Source: Cydia pomonella (Eukaryota > Arthropoda > Insecta > Lepidoptera > Tortricidae). Taken from it: a stretch of DNA of 64,000 nucleotides. The notes below the pieces were generated by a model that worked only from the letters and a program-made list of their open reading frames with translations, did not search any database and had not been told where the DNA came from. Positions within the stretch are counted from its first letter, which is position 1. Each line of letters begins with the position of its first letter. Of this stretch, positions 21,131-33,700 are shown one piece after another. The DNA is taken from positions 19,950,550-20,014,549 of the forward strand of contig NC_084707.1 in the NCBI RefSeq assembly GCF_033807575.1, in the 5' to 3' direction. Position numbers and translations under genes: made by a program.

Positions 21131-22391
21131 GAAAAATAAAAATACTATTTGAAATCACCTATAAGTGGCTTGACGTCACCGGCATGATTTGTTTCAGCCC
21201 TGGTTATCGGTATAACGACGGAATTGTGACTGAGTAGGGTCTTATAACTTGGTGATAATCTGATTCTAAACCCAATTTTGTATGTCGTATTGCCCTTTTA
21301 AATCACTAATTAATCAATAAGAAATAGCGGTAATGACTAAATGCAATTATAATGTCATCTATTCTGGTGTTAAGTGTTAAAACTGGCGTATGTTTCTTTA
21401 AGGGAAACATCGTTACAACATCGGCCGTTTAAAAACCTAGTTTTTTTATAATGACTTAGGGAATCACTCTATTGTACTAATAACTGCACTGGTTACTAAA
21501 CTATTCACATCTGCACTCGTTGCGTTCTTCCATCTTGTACAGATAGGAGTATTACGAGTGATGTGAGCACTCTTGACGGGACCTAACGTGTTAGAGTAAG
21601 CAAGGTGCCGCCGCACTTGCGACTTAACGAAATCAGTGCCATAAGTGATTTGTTTAGTGAAACGGCTCCGGTAGTTGCTCAAAACCATTTTCCACTAAAT
21701 CCAGCAAGTTACTTAATTATATAAGACTCCCATTCGGGCTTCCTTGAATCATACGATCATTTTATACTGTTTAGACTAGTGTAATGCGCTTATTGTATCG
21801 GTATTATAATGGCGTTTTGTAGGTTATGCGAACTATACTATCTAAATGCCTAATTCTTTGTCTAACGATAATCTTTGGCGGGACACTGATATTTATGTGA
21901 TTCAAAGCAATAAAAACAATTGGTTGTCGCACATAGTATCGACTTATATAGTCTAATTCGGAGTATATGGGTGCCAAATGTAGGATTTGGTGAATTACCT
22001 ATTAATGGTACAAAAATTGTAATTACTTCTGATTGGTAAATGCCGCGAGACGGCGTCAATCGAGGGGTTATTACGATGCCAAGTCAATACTTATAAACAC
22101 CAATTTTAATACGCCTTCGTAGGTTTATATAACATTTTCTACAGATGTGATTTTAAAGTACAAAAGTGTCGAGAGTACATGCTTGTTCATTGTACTGACC
22201 TTGCCAGAAGTCAAGTGGTAATGCGGTATTACTCTTGGCGGCTCGCTCAATTGTTTAAGGCTATGCAGACGGAATGCATTCCAGCTGCATCTTATGCATA
22301 TAGAAACTGTATGTTGACAACGCAGCCGGCGTAATACAACTTGCAGTATAGTGTTTCGTTTTTGTTTTTGGTCAATCCAATAGTTAGTGTA

Positions 22392-22566
22392 AGGCCTGAG
22401 TGGACGCTCGAGTTGGGCGTGCAGCGGGCGGGGCATGTGGCGTACATGTTAAACAAATGCAAACGTATAGGAGCGGCCTTAGTGCACGCTGTTCAAATCA
22501 CTTGTGAGCCCGACGCCACGCTGCACGCCCCGCCGAACGCTCCGCTTCGAGCGTCCACTCAGGCCT
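22392..22566. mobile_element. GC-rich MITE with long terminal inverted repeats, TA target
   Basis: The ends AGGCCTGAGTGGACGCTCGA and its inverse pair over about 20 bp, with looser pairing of the inner GC-rich arms. Both sides have TA (22390-22391 and 22567-22568). It accounts for overlapping short ORFs on both strands. Confidence 0.75.
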
Positions 22567-24002
22567 TAATGGACCTGAAATCTTTGTTCATAGAGATCGA
22601 GTCGAGATAATTCTAACGACTATTTAGTACTGTACTGTGTTTTGCGGTAAACTGAACAATTGCTTTCTATTTCTTAAGTACGCTGCGAATTGGATTGGCC
22701 AAAAACAAAAACGAAACAATAGAATGCTATCCGTCTGTGCGAGTCTCTTCGAACGCCATACCGCGCTGGTTGAGCTGTGATAGTGAAGACGTGTCTACGA
22801 ACACCGTGGTGCTACAGGAAGCAGGCCTCCGACGCATTGTTGTTACTAGTGGTTCTTGTTGAATAGATGCACTGTTTATTATTGCTCTACACACTGTTTA
22901 CATTCCTCCGACGAAAGCTATGTTGAGTTTTGTTTATCTTAGTTTTATATTGACTCAAGTTCAACTCTCTCGCTTGTCCAGTTATCGCTTTTATATTTTT
23001 TTTAGATGTAAGTCCGAAACAATCTCTGTTCATTTATGTACTGACATACGAATTTCAAATTTAACTAGGTACTTAAGTGTTTGATAGATTGCAATCACCG
23101 TAGTTATACGCTTATTTTTGAGATGCATTTTTAAATATATATAATTAGGCAGCTGTTGCATTGTGTTACTCCATTCCATGATATTTTATTTTTCGAGCGT
23201 TTGGAAATGGTTCGTTTGCCAAAGAAAAATTGAAAATCAGCATAAACAAAATTATTTCACGTCTTATTTTAATAGTCCGCGTTTCGTTTCCGTGCTTGTC
23301 ATTAATATTAATTCAGTATGATAATAATTATTGTTATTTACTATGCATAATTATAAACCTGATGTTATTACACGACATTTTTCGGGAGTATTTTTTTAAG
23401 TAATCGTAGCCTTGTCCTTTATACACGTTTGTATGTTAAGAAATACTCCCAAATTGTCTGACGTATAACACTCTAATAGTGGACAATGTAAAATCATATT
23501 ATGTAAATTATTTATTATTATTCAATTACATCTCTTATTGTAACGTTTTATTTATCGAGCTAAAATTGTAAGTTCCTAACTAGCTAGCTTCTCATTTGTA
23601 AAGAATACTTCTCAGTTAGCTTGTCGCTGATAGTTGGTTCGGCTTAACAGTTTATCGCGTAGGTGTAGCGTTATTACTCTAATACATTATGAATCTATTA
23701 CTTTATAAAATGATTTCGGAATTGAGTATGCGCCCGTGCGCGGGCTGAGCGAATAATTATTATTATATATGCCTACGTAATACGTGTCATGCAATATACT
23801 AATACCACGTGCCTTAGCTACGGCCCACTCCCATATCATCTAGGCAAACTATGTTAAATCTATCAACAGTTATTATAATGTACATATGTTTTAAAATAAA
23901 CCGATATTTTATGGATTTTTAAGGAATTTGTATATTGTAAAGATTATTAATTAATTTTATCATAAAATTAATGCCTAGCTAATAAGTGCTACATTTGTGA
24001 AA

Positions 24003-24035
24003 AATAAATAACATTTAAAAACTCATTGTTTTATT
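24003..24035. terminator. Face-to-face poly(A) signals of the convergent ROCK and villin genes
   Basis: AATAAA on + at 24003-24008 and AATAAA on - at 24030-24035 lie 21 bp apart. They fit as the distal ROCK signal and the villin signal about 560 nt past its stop. Signals are predicted from sequence only. Confidence 0.45.
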
Positions 24036-24592
24036 TCGAAACTCTTAATATAAATAATTTCATACAACATAATTAAAATTTGCAATAAAACAATCAATAA
24101 CAACAATTTGATTATACAGATAACAATAACATCGTGAACTTAATACAATACAATATTCTAGCGGTGTGTGTGGTTCCATACAACGAACCCGCAGGCGGCG
24201 TTGCCGTATCGTGCGAAACTTTTATAAATATACTGTTGTGAGCTTATGGCTAAGTGAATACTGATAATGGGATGCGTATTTGGATCTGCGCCCATTCATT
24301 CTATATTATCAGCTCCGTCGATAAGTAGAACGCGATATAACATTTTTCGAATACATGATAAGATTGATAAGGCTTGGCTTTAGCAAGGAATAAATCTAGT
24401 TTGACAGTGTACTTACTGAAGTTATTATGTACCGTAACTTTAGGGGTCCATGGTTTTATAAAGGGTATTTTGGAACTCCTATTGATTTGCTCAAGCCAGA
24501 TTGCTGTATCTATTGAATATATGTTCAATAAGAATTATTTCTAGTGCTACAACGGAAATGATACTAGAATCCGTGGAAACAGAACCGTGTAC

Positions 24593-24706
24593 TCAGAACA
24601 GGCCGACAGACTTCTTGAGGTCCTTCTGCTTCCAGCCCGGCAGGGCGCGGAACTCGTTGTACGGCATGTGGAACGTGGACACGAAATCGTCGTGCGTCAG
24701 GTAAAG
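24593..24706 (-). CDS. Villin last exon, headpiece core
   Basis: Acceptor TTATTTTCAG, 37 codons and TGA. YLTHDDFVSTFHMPYNEF then LPGWKQKDLKKSVGLF is the three-helix headpiece with the F-actin-binding KK..GLF end. A 130-bp foldback lies 44 bp upstream of the acceptor. Confidence 0.95.
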   Translation of the reverse strand, partial: LYLTHDDFVSTFHMPYNEFRALPGWKQKDLKKSVGLF

Positions 24707-27700
24707 CTGAAAATAAGATACTCAAGTTTAGATGATCAGCGAAAAATTTGGTACACGGCGGGAAGAAGTTGATAACTCGAGAAAAAAAATTGAAGAAATT
24801 TGAACTTAAAAAAGAATCATATAAGGTTCAAATTTCTTCAATTGTATATCTCGAGTTATCGACTTCTTCCCGCCGTGCACGTAATTATCGGCTTGAACGT
24901 TGCACTAGTTGCCAACCGTTGGAGTTTTATTTCGATACGTTTCCAGGATCGTTAACCGCTGCATCACTCGCAACCAATGCCATGCGTGTAATTGCAGTAT
25001 TTGATCACATGGGTGACACGTTTTTGACCTTTTGAACGCCAAGAACACCTAAAGCCGTCGTAACTATTCGTCGTCGTAATATTAGTCGTGCCTACAGCGT
25101 CGTGGGCAACTATAAGTATTATGACCAAACATAGAAGTTTTTGTGGCAAAAACGAGTCTTTGAAAAAATTAAACATCTATAATAATTAAATTAATAATTA
25201 AAGATGTAAATTCTACTTGCTGTTAATAACCGAGAAATTTCAAGAATGAAAATTAATTACAAATCTTACAATACACTGTTGTCACTACGATCTGAGCATT
25301 TACTACATATAACTTGGCCGTACTTCCTTAGCTAGTGGGTCGAGTGGGCACCGCCAGCGGGTACTTCTCATGCTGTTCGAAGCGCGAGCTGTTGCCGCTA
25401 TGTAGTGCACTGTTGCCACTCCGAGCCTTATCTAGACCACTTGTTACACATAACTTGGACGTACCTCTTTAGCCAACGGGTCGACGTCGGACGGCAGATG
25501 GTCCTTGGGCCCGCGCAGCACCGCCAGCGGGTACTTCTCGTGCTGATCGAAGCGATTGGCGCTGTTGCCGCTCTGCAGTGCGCTGTTGCCATTCTGCACG
25601 ATCGCCTTGCCTTCAAGGGCGCTGATGATAGCGCTGAATGTCTTGTGTCCCTGGTAAAGAAATGAATTAAGCCAATTTGGTTTCTTGCGAAGTAACGAAT
25701 CTCTCATAGTTGTTGAGTCAAAAAGAAGGCCTAAGTCTCGGTCTCTGGTGGGCCCCGTACGATGTCAACCAGAGGCTGAAGGTCGTTGCACTAATTTTAA
25801 ATAAATAACAAATACATATTTCTGTTGTTTTATAGTTTGCCACTGATTGCCGTTGATCTGTCCGTTCATTGCGGCTAATGCAACTGGCCCTAACACTGAT
25901 ATTTACTAGTACGAAGGTGATTAGTATTTACTTTCCACATGGAGTGTTTCCAATGCGGGAAGAAGCCCGTGAAGTGCGGCGGCTCCCGCCCCTGGCTCAG
26001 CACAATCACCGGAGTCTCCGGGTCGCGCGCTGCCGGATCTGCGAATAAAACACGCATTGTACGGATGGCAAGTTATCATATAAGGCGAAGTATATTCCAC
26101 AGGCCTGTTTCACAATGTCCAAGTTAAGATTGGAAAGCTAATTAAGAAATGAATTAATTGCCAGATAAAGTTGTAAGTTGATCATGAGGAAAAATGCGTA
26201 CATCCGCGAAGAAATTTAAAGTTGTATATGAAGTCCGCAACCCGCTTCGCGCCAGCCTCGAACATGAGAGGAGGCCTGTGCCCAGCAGTGGGGCGTATAT
26301 AGGCTGAATTATTATAATAAAATTGTGTAGATCTTCCGGTCTCTAAAGGTATAGTGTGAAACGCCAACGATGACTTTATTCGTCAGATAAGTGGCAAGTA
26401 GCTTATTTATGACTTATATACTTGGACATTGTGAATACAGGCCTTTTAGACTCTGTAATCTATGTATCTCCGAATTTTTATGTAGTTTTAACATCCGTTA
26501 AAAACGCAAATTTCAGTACATTTATATTTGCGTAACGGCAGCCCACTCGCTTCTTACAAATCATACACAAAACAGTGTATTCCCATTATTTTGTCCCTGC
26601 CCCACGTGACCGCCGCCAGATATGAGGCGGGGACAGATGGGAATGATTTATATAAATGCACCAATTCCCATCATTCCCAGCGGGGACTAATGGGAATACA
26701 CCCAAAAATCTGACAGCCGAGTGGGTCAAGCGATCGCCGCGTGCGGCTCGACGCACTATACACTGACTGCTGTAATGCTAACGCGATAGATACATTAGAT
26801 CGAAAATGTACTAGTCAGTACTGAAATGTTCTTGGGCGTTGTAAGCAGGTAGGTACTTGTACATTACATAAATAAGAATATTTGAAGAATACCTTGCGCG
26901 AGGTAGGCCGCCGCGAGCGCGCGAGCGTCGTCCCTAGCGCGCTGGCAGCAATGCGCGCCCAGCCACACGAATACGCTCGCGTGCGCGTCCAGCAATGCCG
27001 CCGTTTCTGGCGCCAGGTCGTACTGGCTGAACGAGATGATCTCCTCAACTGAAAATGCAGAAAATTATAATTCAAATTACTAAAAGCCAGTCGAACGACA
27101 GCAGACTGCTGACTAAACTCATCGCGTAATATCTGCTACTGCTCCATCTTTTAATAAACCACGTAAGTTGTACGGAGTATTTTTAGGGCCCGGCCCGGTA
27201 GTATTTACTAATCAAGTAATCAGCGCGTCATCCCACTTTAATCTGCAATAATTTAAACACACATAAAACTTACAAGAATACTGCCCAGGAGCACCCAAAG
27301 ACACGTAGAACAGGCGCGGTGGCAGCGGACGTTCCATCTCCTTCAGCGGCGAGGCCACCAACAAGTCGCGTCGATCTCCGATGGCCGCCCAGAAGTCTGG
27401 TTTTTCTTTGCCTGAAATTATAACTTTATTTTGCCATAATACTGTTCAATGGTGCAGGCTGGAGGAGAGAGAAGATAAGTCAGTAAAAGAGGCAGGTGGA
27501 GCCAAGGAGTTTGATTCAGATCAATATTTTCGGTCGTTAAAATAAGCCCTCGCCTTTTAGGACGCCGTGAAGGACGATAAAGGGTTTGGTGGGATGTGGG
27601 ATCGTGCTTTTATTAGCAGCCGTAGAAACAGCTCCAGGGAAGGTGAAAATCAGAAGCGCTAAAGTGGGCACCAAGTAAAACGTGTTCAACCTGTACCTCT

Positions 27701-30700
27701 AGTTTCTTCTCCAGATACCTCTTGGTGTTCTCCATATGTCACATTGACAAGTATTTGTCGGTGAGTATTTAACGGCTAGATATTATATCACATACTTACA
27801 TAGCTAATAAAGGTCTTGCGACTTTTTGACCATGTACTTATTTTGTTTACCTCTCGCAGACGCAGTCGCGGGCAGAAACTAGTAGGTAAAGAATATATGT
27901 ATTTATTCCTCTAAAAGCTGGTATCCGCTGTGGCGAGCGTGTGCTCGGCGGCGGCCATGTTCTTGGCGTCCTCGCGCTCATCGCGCGTGGCATGCACAAC
28001 ACACGCAGGCGCACGCCCCTCGCCAGCGCGATCCATGTCGAACTTCCACGCCGCGAGCCTCGCGCGCGTAGAGTCCTAATACCTACCTTGCATGACAAGC
28101 GTGTGCTCGGCCGCGGCCATGTTTTTGGCGACCTCGCGCTCGTCGCCCGTGGCGTGTGCGGCGCACCACACCCACACGCGCGCGCCCTCGCGCAGCACGT
28201 AGCACGCGCCGCGACCACGTGCGCCCCGCCGAACTTCCACGCCGCGGGCCTCTCGCGCGTACTGCCCTGATACGAGGATGAGCGCGCGCGAGGGAGCCAC
28301 CACACGACGCCCCATAGCTGGTAAGTTAATAAAACTGATCAGTGGCGGATTTCTTACGCGTGGCAACAAAAGGCGAAGTCCAACTAAAGGCCACAACCAC
28401 TTCTAGACTAAAACGTCTCGGCCACTTATTGCACGCTTAAGTAAGGTGTGTAAAGACCACATTAGATATCTATTCAGCGATGAATTACAGCTCTGTTTCT
28501 ATACGCACATAGTACATGTATGTGGGGCATTGAAATATACGTGTCGCGTGCACTTATCTAAAATGGCACTTACGCTTACCTACATCGCGTCGCGTATGAC
28601 ATCGCTTGCTTTACGTGCCCGTATTTGTATTTGTAATTTACCTAACAATTAGAAGCACAAGGAGATTTTCAATCAATATTTTAGACAGTAAATTACATGA
28701 TTATAGAACTTACGATCGTAGTCTGAAGCGCTGCCAACATAAGTGATCATACGTCCTTTGAAAATTTGCAAGAAGTGCGCCGGTTCCTTGCCTTGATAAA
28801 CCCACGCCTGAAAACAAGAATTCTTAAATATTGTAGATACTAACTTGTAGAAATCTATTAAATTGGTTTATGTCAAAACGGGTGAGAGAAATTTACCTGG
28901 ACGGGAAAACGCCCCAACTTATTGTAGAGGTCTTTAGCTTCTTTAGCACCCAAATTCCTCAGATCATTTGGCGAAGAGCCACCCTGAAACACATAAAAGT
29001 TTATGAAATTTAACTTTTTTACATCTATTGCTACAGAAAAATGCCTGAAGTAAAAGAGTATGTTTGGGCTGCTCTTCAGTTGGCGTATGATTAGGAGTAG
29101 CGGACGACAGTTCTTCCGGTAACACTGTTTCGTTAGCAGATGGCTCCTGATTGAACTAAAGTCTGTACTGGATGGTAAGACTTTAGCCTGCAGCCTGCGG
29201 GAGCTCCAATTCTTCAGCCCGCCCTAAACTCGTAACCGTTAACCTAACCTGTTTTCAAACTACACCTGTTTAAACCATTGTCTCACCATCCAGTAGTAGA
29301 GAATAGACTGGTCTCCAGTAGGCGCGTGGTAGGTGTACAACACGACGTAGCAGTCCCGGTCGTAGAACACGGCAGCCTGCGGGCGCTCCACCTCTATGAG
29401 CCCATTTTGCACACGCCACACACGCAATGCACCCGACCCGTCGTCCGGAAGCTGTGCCTGGATGTGCAAGAACATCATCATTAAATCATATCAGATTCCT
29501 GCCAGAGTTGGAATGATGTTTATTATACACGTTGCCTAATTTGATCGGATTAGGTTTGGATACATAAAACATGTGTATAGAAAGACTTCTTGAAATAGGT
29601 ACTCACAATGCAATTGCGTCTAAGATGTTTATATGTTTCGTCTCTTACCTCGGCTGCAAGCCATGCATTGGACGCCAGACTGACGGCATCCAGCCGTGTC
29701 GTAGCAGAACGAGCGACTCGCACGCGATTATCCTGGCGTTTGTCGCACCAGCGCCAATCGTGAAACAACGCAGCGAATTCCAACGGTTCGCGGCCTGAAT
29801 AATAAGAAAATTATTCCTTTTAGTAATGGTCTGGACTAAAAGCTTTACGAACACTATCCACATCGCAGTTGAGGAGTAATATGAAGTACGTTACCACCAC
29901 AGTTCAACTGAGGTTCAAAATCTATCAACAGGCGCGCCTGATAGTAAAAAAAGAAAACGTGCTTGTATTTTCCGGGCATCCTCATACACAAGCTCGTTTT
30001 TGTTTATAAATAAATAATTTTAATCTGAACCTGCAGCGGTGACAGACACGGGGCCTACGTGGCGTCGAGCGCGTGCGAGACCTCGGGCCGCGGAGAGGGC
30101 CCCGCGGCTCGCGGAGGCTACGGCCGACGGGCCCACCCAGGCCCAGACGCCACGGCTGCCGGCGTCTACGATGTACACTCCCTGGAACATAAAAAGGTTT
30201 CATAACAATTTAACAATCAAAATTAGGTTTAGCATGTGGTGTTATGCACCTAGTATAAAGTATCGTGCGGTCACAGTAAGTGGTGATAAGCAGTGGGCGT
30301 TCATCAATCGATATCGATATGTGTAATCTAGTTCGTAATCTATCTGGCAAGACGAAACGATTGAGATATCCTATACAAGATCCTAGTTCCAAAAACAAGG
30401 GTGGGTGGCAGTTTGGTAAATATTGTCCCATCCTAGATTGAAAGAAACTTACATCATCGGCCAAATCCACCCTATACAAAGGCGCCCGCTTGACCTCCTC
30501 AAGCCTCGCAGCCGGCCGTTGCGACGGAGCGGTGATGGGCGCGACGCGCGGCGGCTGCGTAGCACGATACAGCCTCGCAGGGCGCGGCAGATCCGCGGGC
30601 GGAGTGGCGGGCCGCACGGAGCGCGCGCGCAGCTCTAGTAGCGCGTCGAGCAGCGCGCGGTCAGCGGGCGGGAGCGTCTGCTCGTAGCCGTCGTGTGCTA

Positions 30701-33700
30701 TGGCGATACGACGGGCTGTCATGCCCTTGTCAGCGCCCCGGGCCATGCGGTATGCGATCTAAAGAAAAACGGTAGTAGTCCCGTTAGACATCCGAAGTTG
30801 AAAATTCAGACTGGCTGAAGATTGATATCACATGACTAAAGGTATAGTATAGTGGATCATGTTGTGAATACCTTAGCACCGAACATCTTTTCGATCAAGT
30901 TAGCCGCGCGTCCGAGCCACAGCACGAGCAGCGACGAGGTATCGAGGACGAACACCCCATCAGCCGCAAGCTGCGACCACGACACCGGGTCCAGTTGGAC
31001 GAGCACGGGGCGGCGCCCGCGCACGCGGTAGAGACGAGCGCCGCCGTTTAGGTTGCAGCCGCTTCGCAGGATTCTGGAACAACATTCATCGTTTTTGGTT
31101 TAAAATAGCCGTAAATATCCGTTTAACGCCGTGTTTTGACACGCTGCATCCGTTTAAATTCCTCGAAATTGTTATATTAACCAAACTGATTCTATCACAG
31201 AAGTAGAACAGCCTAGCTAGGGGATTCCCTAAGTGATGACGTTGCAGTGTATGACTAGGCACTGGGCAAGGTCAGGAAGGTCACAAGCTGCGACCGGCCG
31301 AGGACCGTCGGAGGACAGAACGCATAGAGATAAGGCTGTTGCTGTAGAATTGCGAATATATTTCACAAACCTAATCCCATCGCGAAAGTACGACAATAGC
31401 CGGGGGGACTCCTTGGTGGCGGCCTCGCGGTGAATAACGGTGGGCACGGCCAGGTAGGCCGCCAGTTGGGTCCCGCGGCGGAGTGCCAAGGCCGCTAGGG
31501 CTCCGCAACGTTCGCCAGCCCATGCATGGATGTGGCGCTCGGCGCATTCCGCGTTGCCGTTCTCTTTAACTTCTTTTCGCTGTAAATATTTGATAGGGAC
31601 ATTCAGAGATTTGGAATAGTATATAATATACGTAGGTACGAGGATATTCCTTTCGCTAACGAAGATACAATAATTAATGCTTGTAATTGTTGTACAGGCC
31701 AAACGTGCATGGGGACGGATTTGGCTGTTTAATTGTAGTACCAGTATAAGTATAGTTTAAGTGTTTTAAACTTTCAGGAAGACTTGGTAGTTGGGAACAG
31801 CAATTTGCGACAATAGTTGGTATACTAAATACTTACAATAACATCCGGGCCCGCAGGCTGGCCAGGCATGGACGACGAGTACACTAGATAGGCTTCCCCG
31901 TCGTAGAAGGTGCCGTAGTGGGTCCGCGGAAGCATTTCCGTGCCCGATTCCTGCATAGAAAACAGATCTTAGGCAGTGCAGATGTCGGCGGCCGATCGTA
32001 AGATCAGGCAGATCGTGAAATTCCTGACACGTGGGTCTCCTATATCTGAACAATTTGCCTTTCGGGCAGCCTAACGAACCTATCCTACCTATCTATTGGT
32101 TTAATGTGACTACCGTCAAAACATAACACAGGAACGTTACGATCTGCCTGATAGACAAAACTAAATGACCTTACTATAAGTAAGTACCGACAAAGAAAAT
32201 GTTCATAATAGTACATTACGATACAAGTGCGAAAAATAGGAAAACGAGTGGCGATAAATTAAAACATGACCGAAGGGAGTGTTTTAAATCGGCACGAGTT
32301 GCGAATTACCTATTCGCACATGTATCGTACAACGTTTTACAGTACATATGGTCCTTTAAATGTTCGACACAGTAACGTAATATGCTAATTTTCGCATTAG
32401 TGCGGTAAAGTAGCACCATATAAAAGTACTGTAAAAGGTATTGAAAATATCGACCCCATTCAATTATTTTTGTAAATTTTTAAGCCTACCCCTAGATAGA
32501 GTTACTGTGTCTTTAGATGTTCAGGGTATACCTTGCGTACTTAGTACCTACTGCTATAAAACAAAAATAACCCTTCAACAAACCCTCATGGTGGTGGTAA
32601 ATGGGATTAGAAATACAATTGCGTAATCATTACATTGGTATGCATCGTGTAATTCAAGTACGGGTAGATTGACCATTGAAAGTGAAATGCGGCTATGTCC
32701 CTCATTAGGCGGCCAATGATCAGTCGTCCGTACCGTCGTCCATTAAACTAGCTGGTATCAATGATACACACGAAGGGCACAATTTGAAAATGTTTATGAA
32801 GCCTCGTGAAAACCAATCTTGTGACATTGTTAACACAAGAGAGTTAGTAGAGATAGTAATATTGGTACCTACAACCATACAACATATTATTAAAATCACC
32901 TCAACGATAAAACTCTAGCGTCTGTTTTTTGTAACCGATGTTACCGGCATGCAATAATTCTTAATAAACTATGAACAGAAAAAGTCCAACTCTAATGGTA
33001 GGTACTTTATATTGTAGATTCGTTTTTCTATCGACAATCGTTGGGAAAATGATGACTAACATTAAGTTCGCTAAATAGGAAATCGAATTGAAAATACAAA
33101 TCGGCCGGGTACTTATGCCTTATTTTATTATAGAAAGCGTTAAGTCAAAGTTAAATACATATATCCATTATAAGCCAAATTCAGCTTAATTTAACTCATT
33201 CACAACGTAACCACAGCCTAATTAACTTCGTGAGTAGGAAAGCATTTCATAATAAGATATTCTAATTGCCTCTGTTTTCTCAAAATGCAATTTAGATTAA
33301 AAGCTGAGGCGGTGATTTGAGTTGATTACTGTGCAGAGAAAATATAATGCCCGTGGGCTATGGACGCGGCGAATGCATTCGTGCATACGGTCGGTGCAAT
33401 CTTGTAGTCACGCGCGTGTCGCGAGTTTTCACGAAAACTCATTTTTTATCCATGCACTTTCGACAGTTTATCTCATAGCTCGTGATGATTATAAATAATT
33501 GATGACTTGTTTTGTTTATTTAGTCTGCAAGCGCCTGACGTAGTTAACTAGCCTTGACAAGCCATGTTTATGTTGCACTCTAGAATTATGTAGGCTGGGT
33601 TGGGTTGTTATTAAATTACTACTTAAATTAAATATAAAACTGTTTTGTAGCTTGTTAAAGTGTGCGAGTCTCTAATTAAATGGTATTTATTTCTAGTTCC

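Larger units (their letters stand above)
19274..24592. other. ROCK 3' UTR and convergent intergenic region
   Basis: AT-rich, with no supported gene. Candidate ROCK poly(A) signals AATAAA lie at 20702, 23895 and 24003, so the 3' end is undecided. Repeats include a foldback family (20773-21130) and a TA-flanked GC-rich MITE (22392-22566). Confidence 0.6.

Noticed and set aside
22341..22610. 89-codon ORF (+)
   Set aside because: It lies over the inverted-repeat MITE at 22392-22566 and has no homology.
27847..28396. GC-rich ORFs on both strands
   Set aside because: They come from the villin repeat-5 exon and its decayed copy read in wrong frames, except the one frame used.
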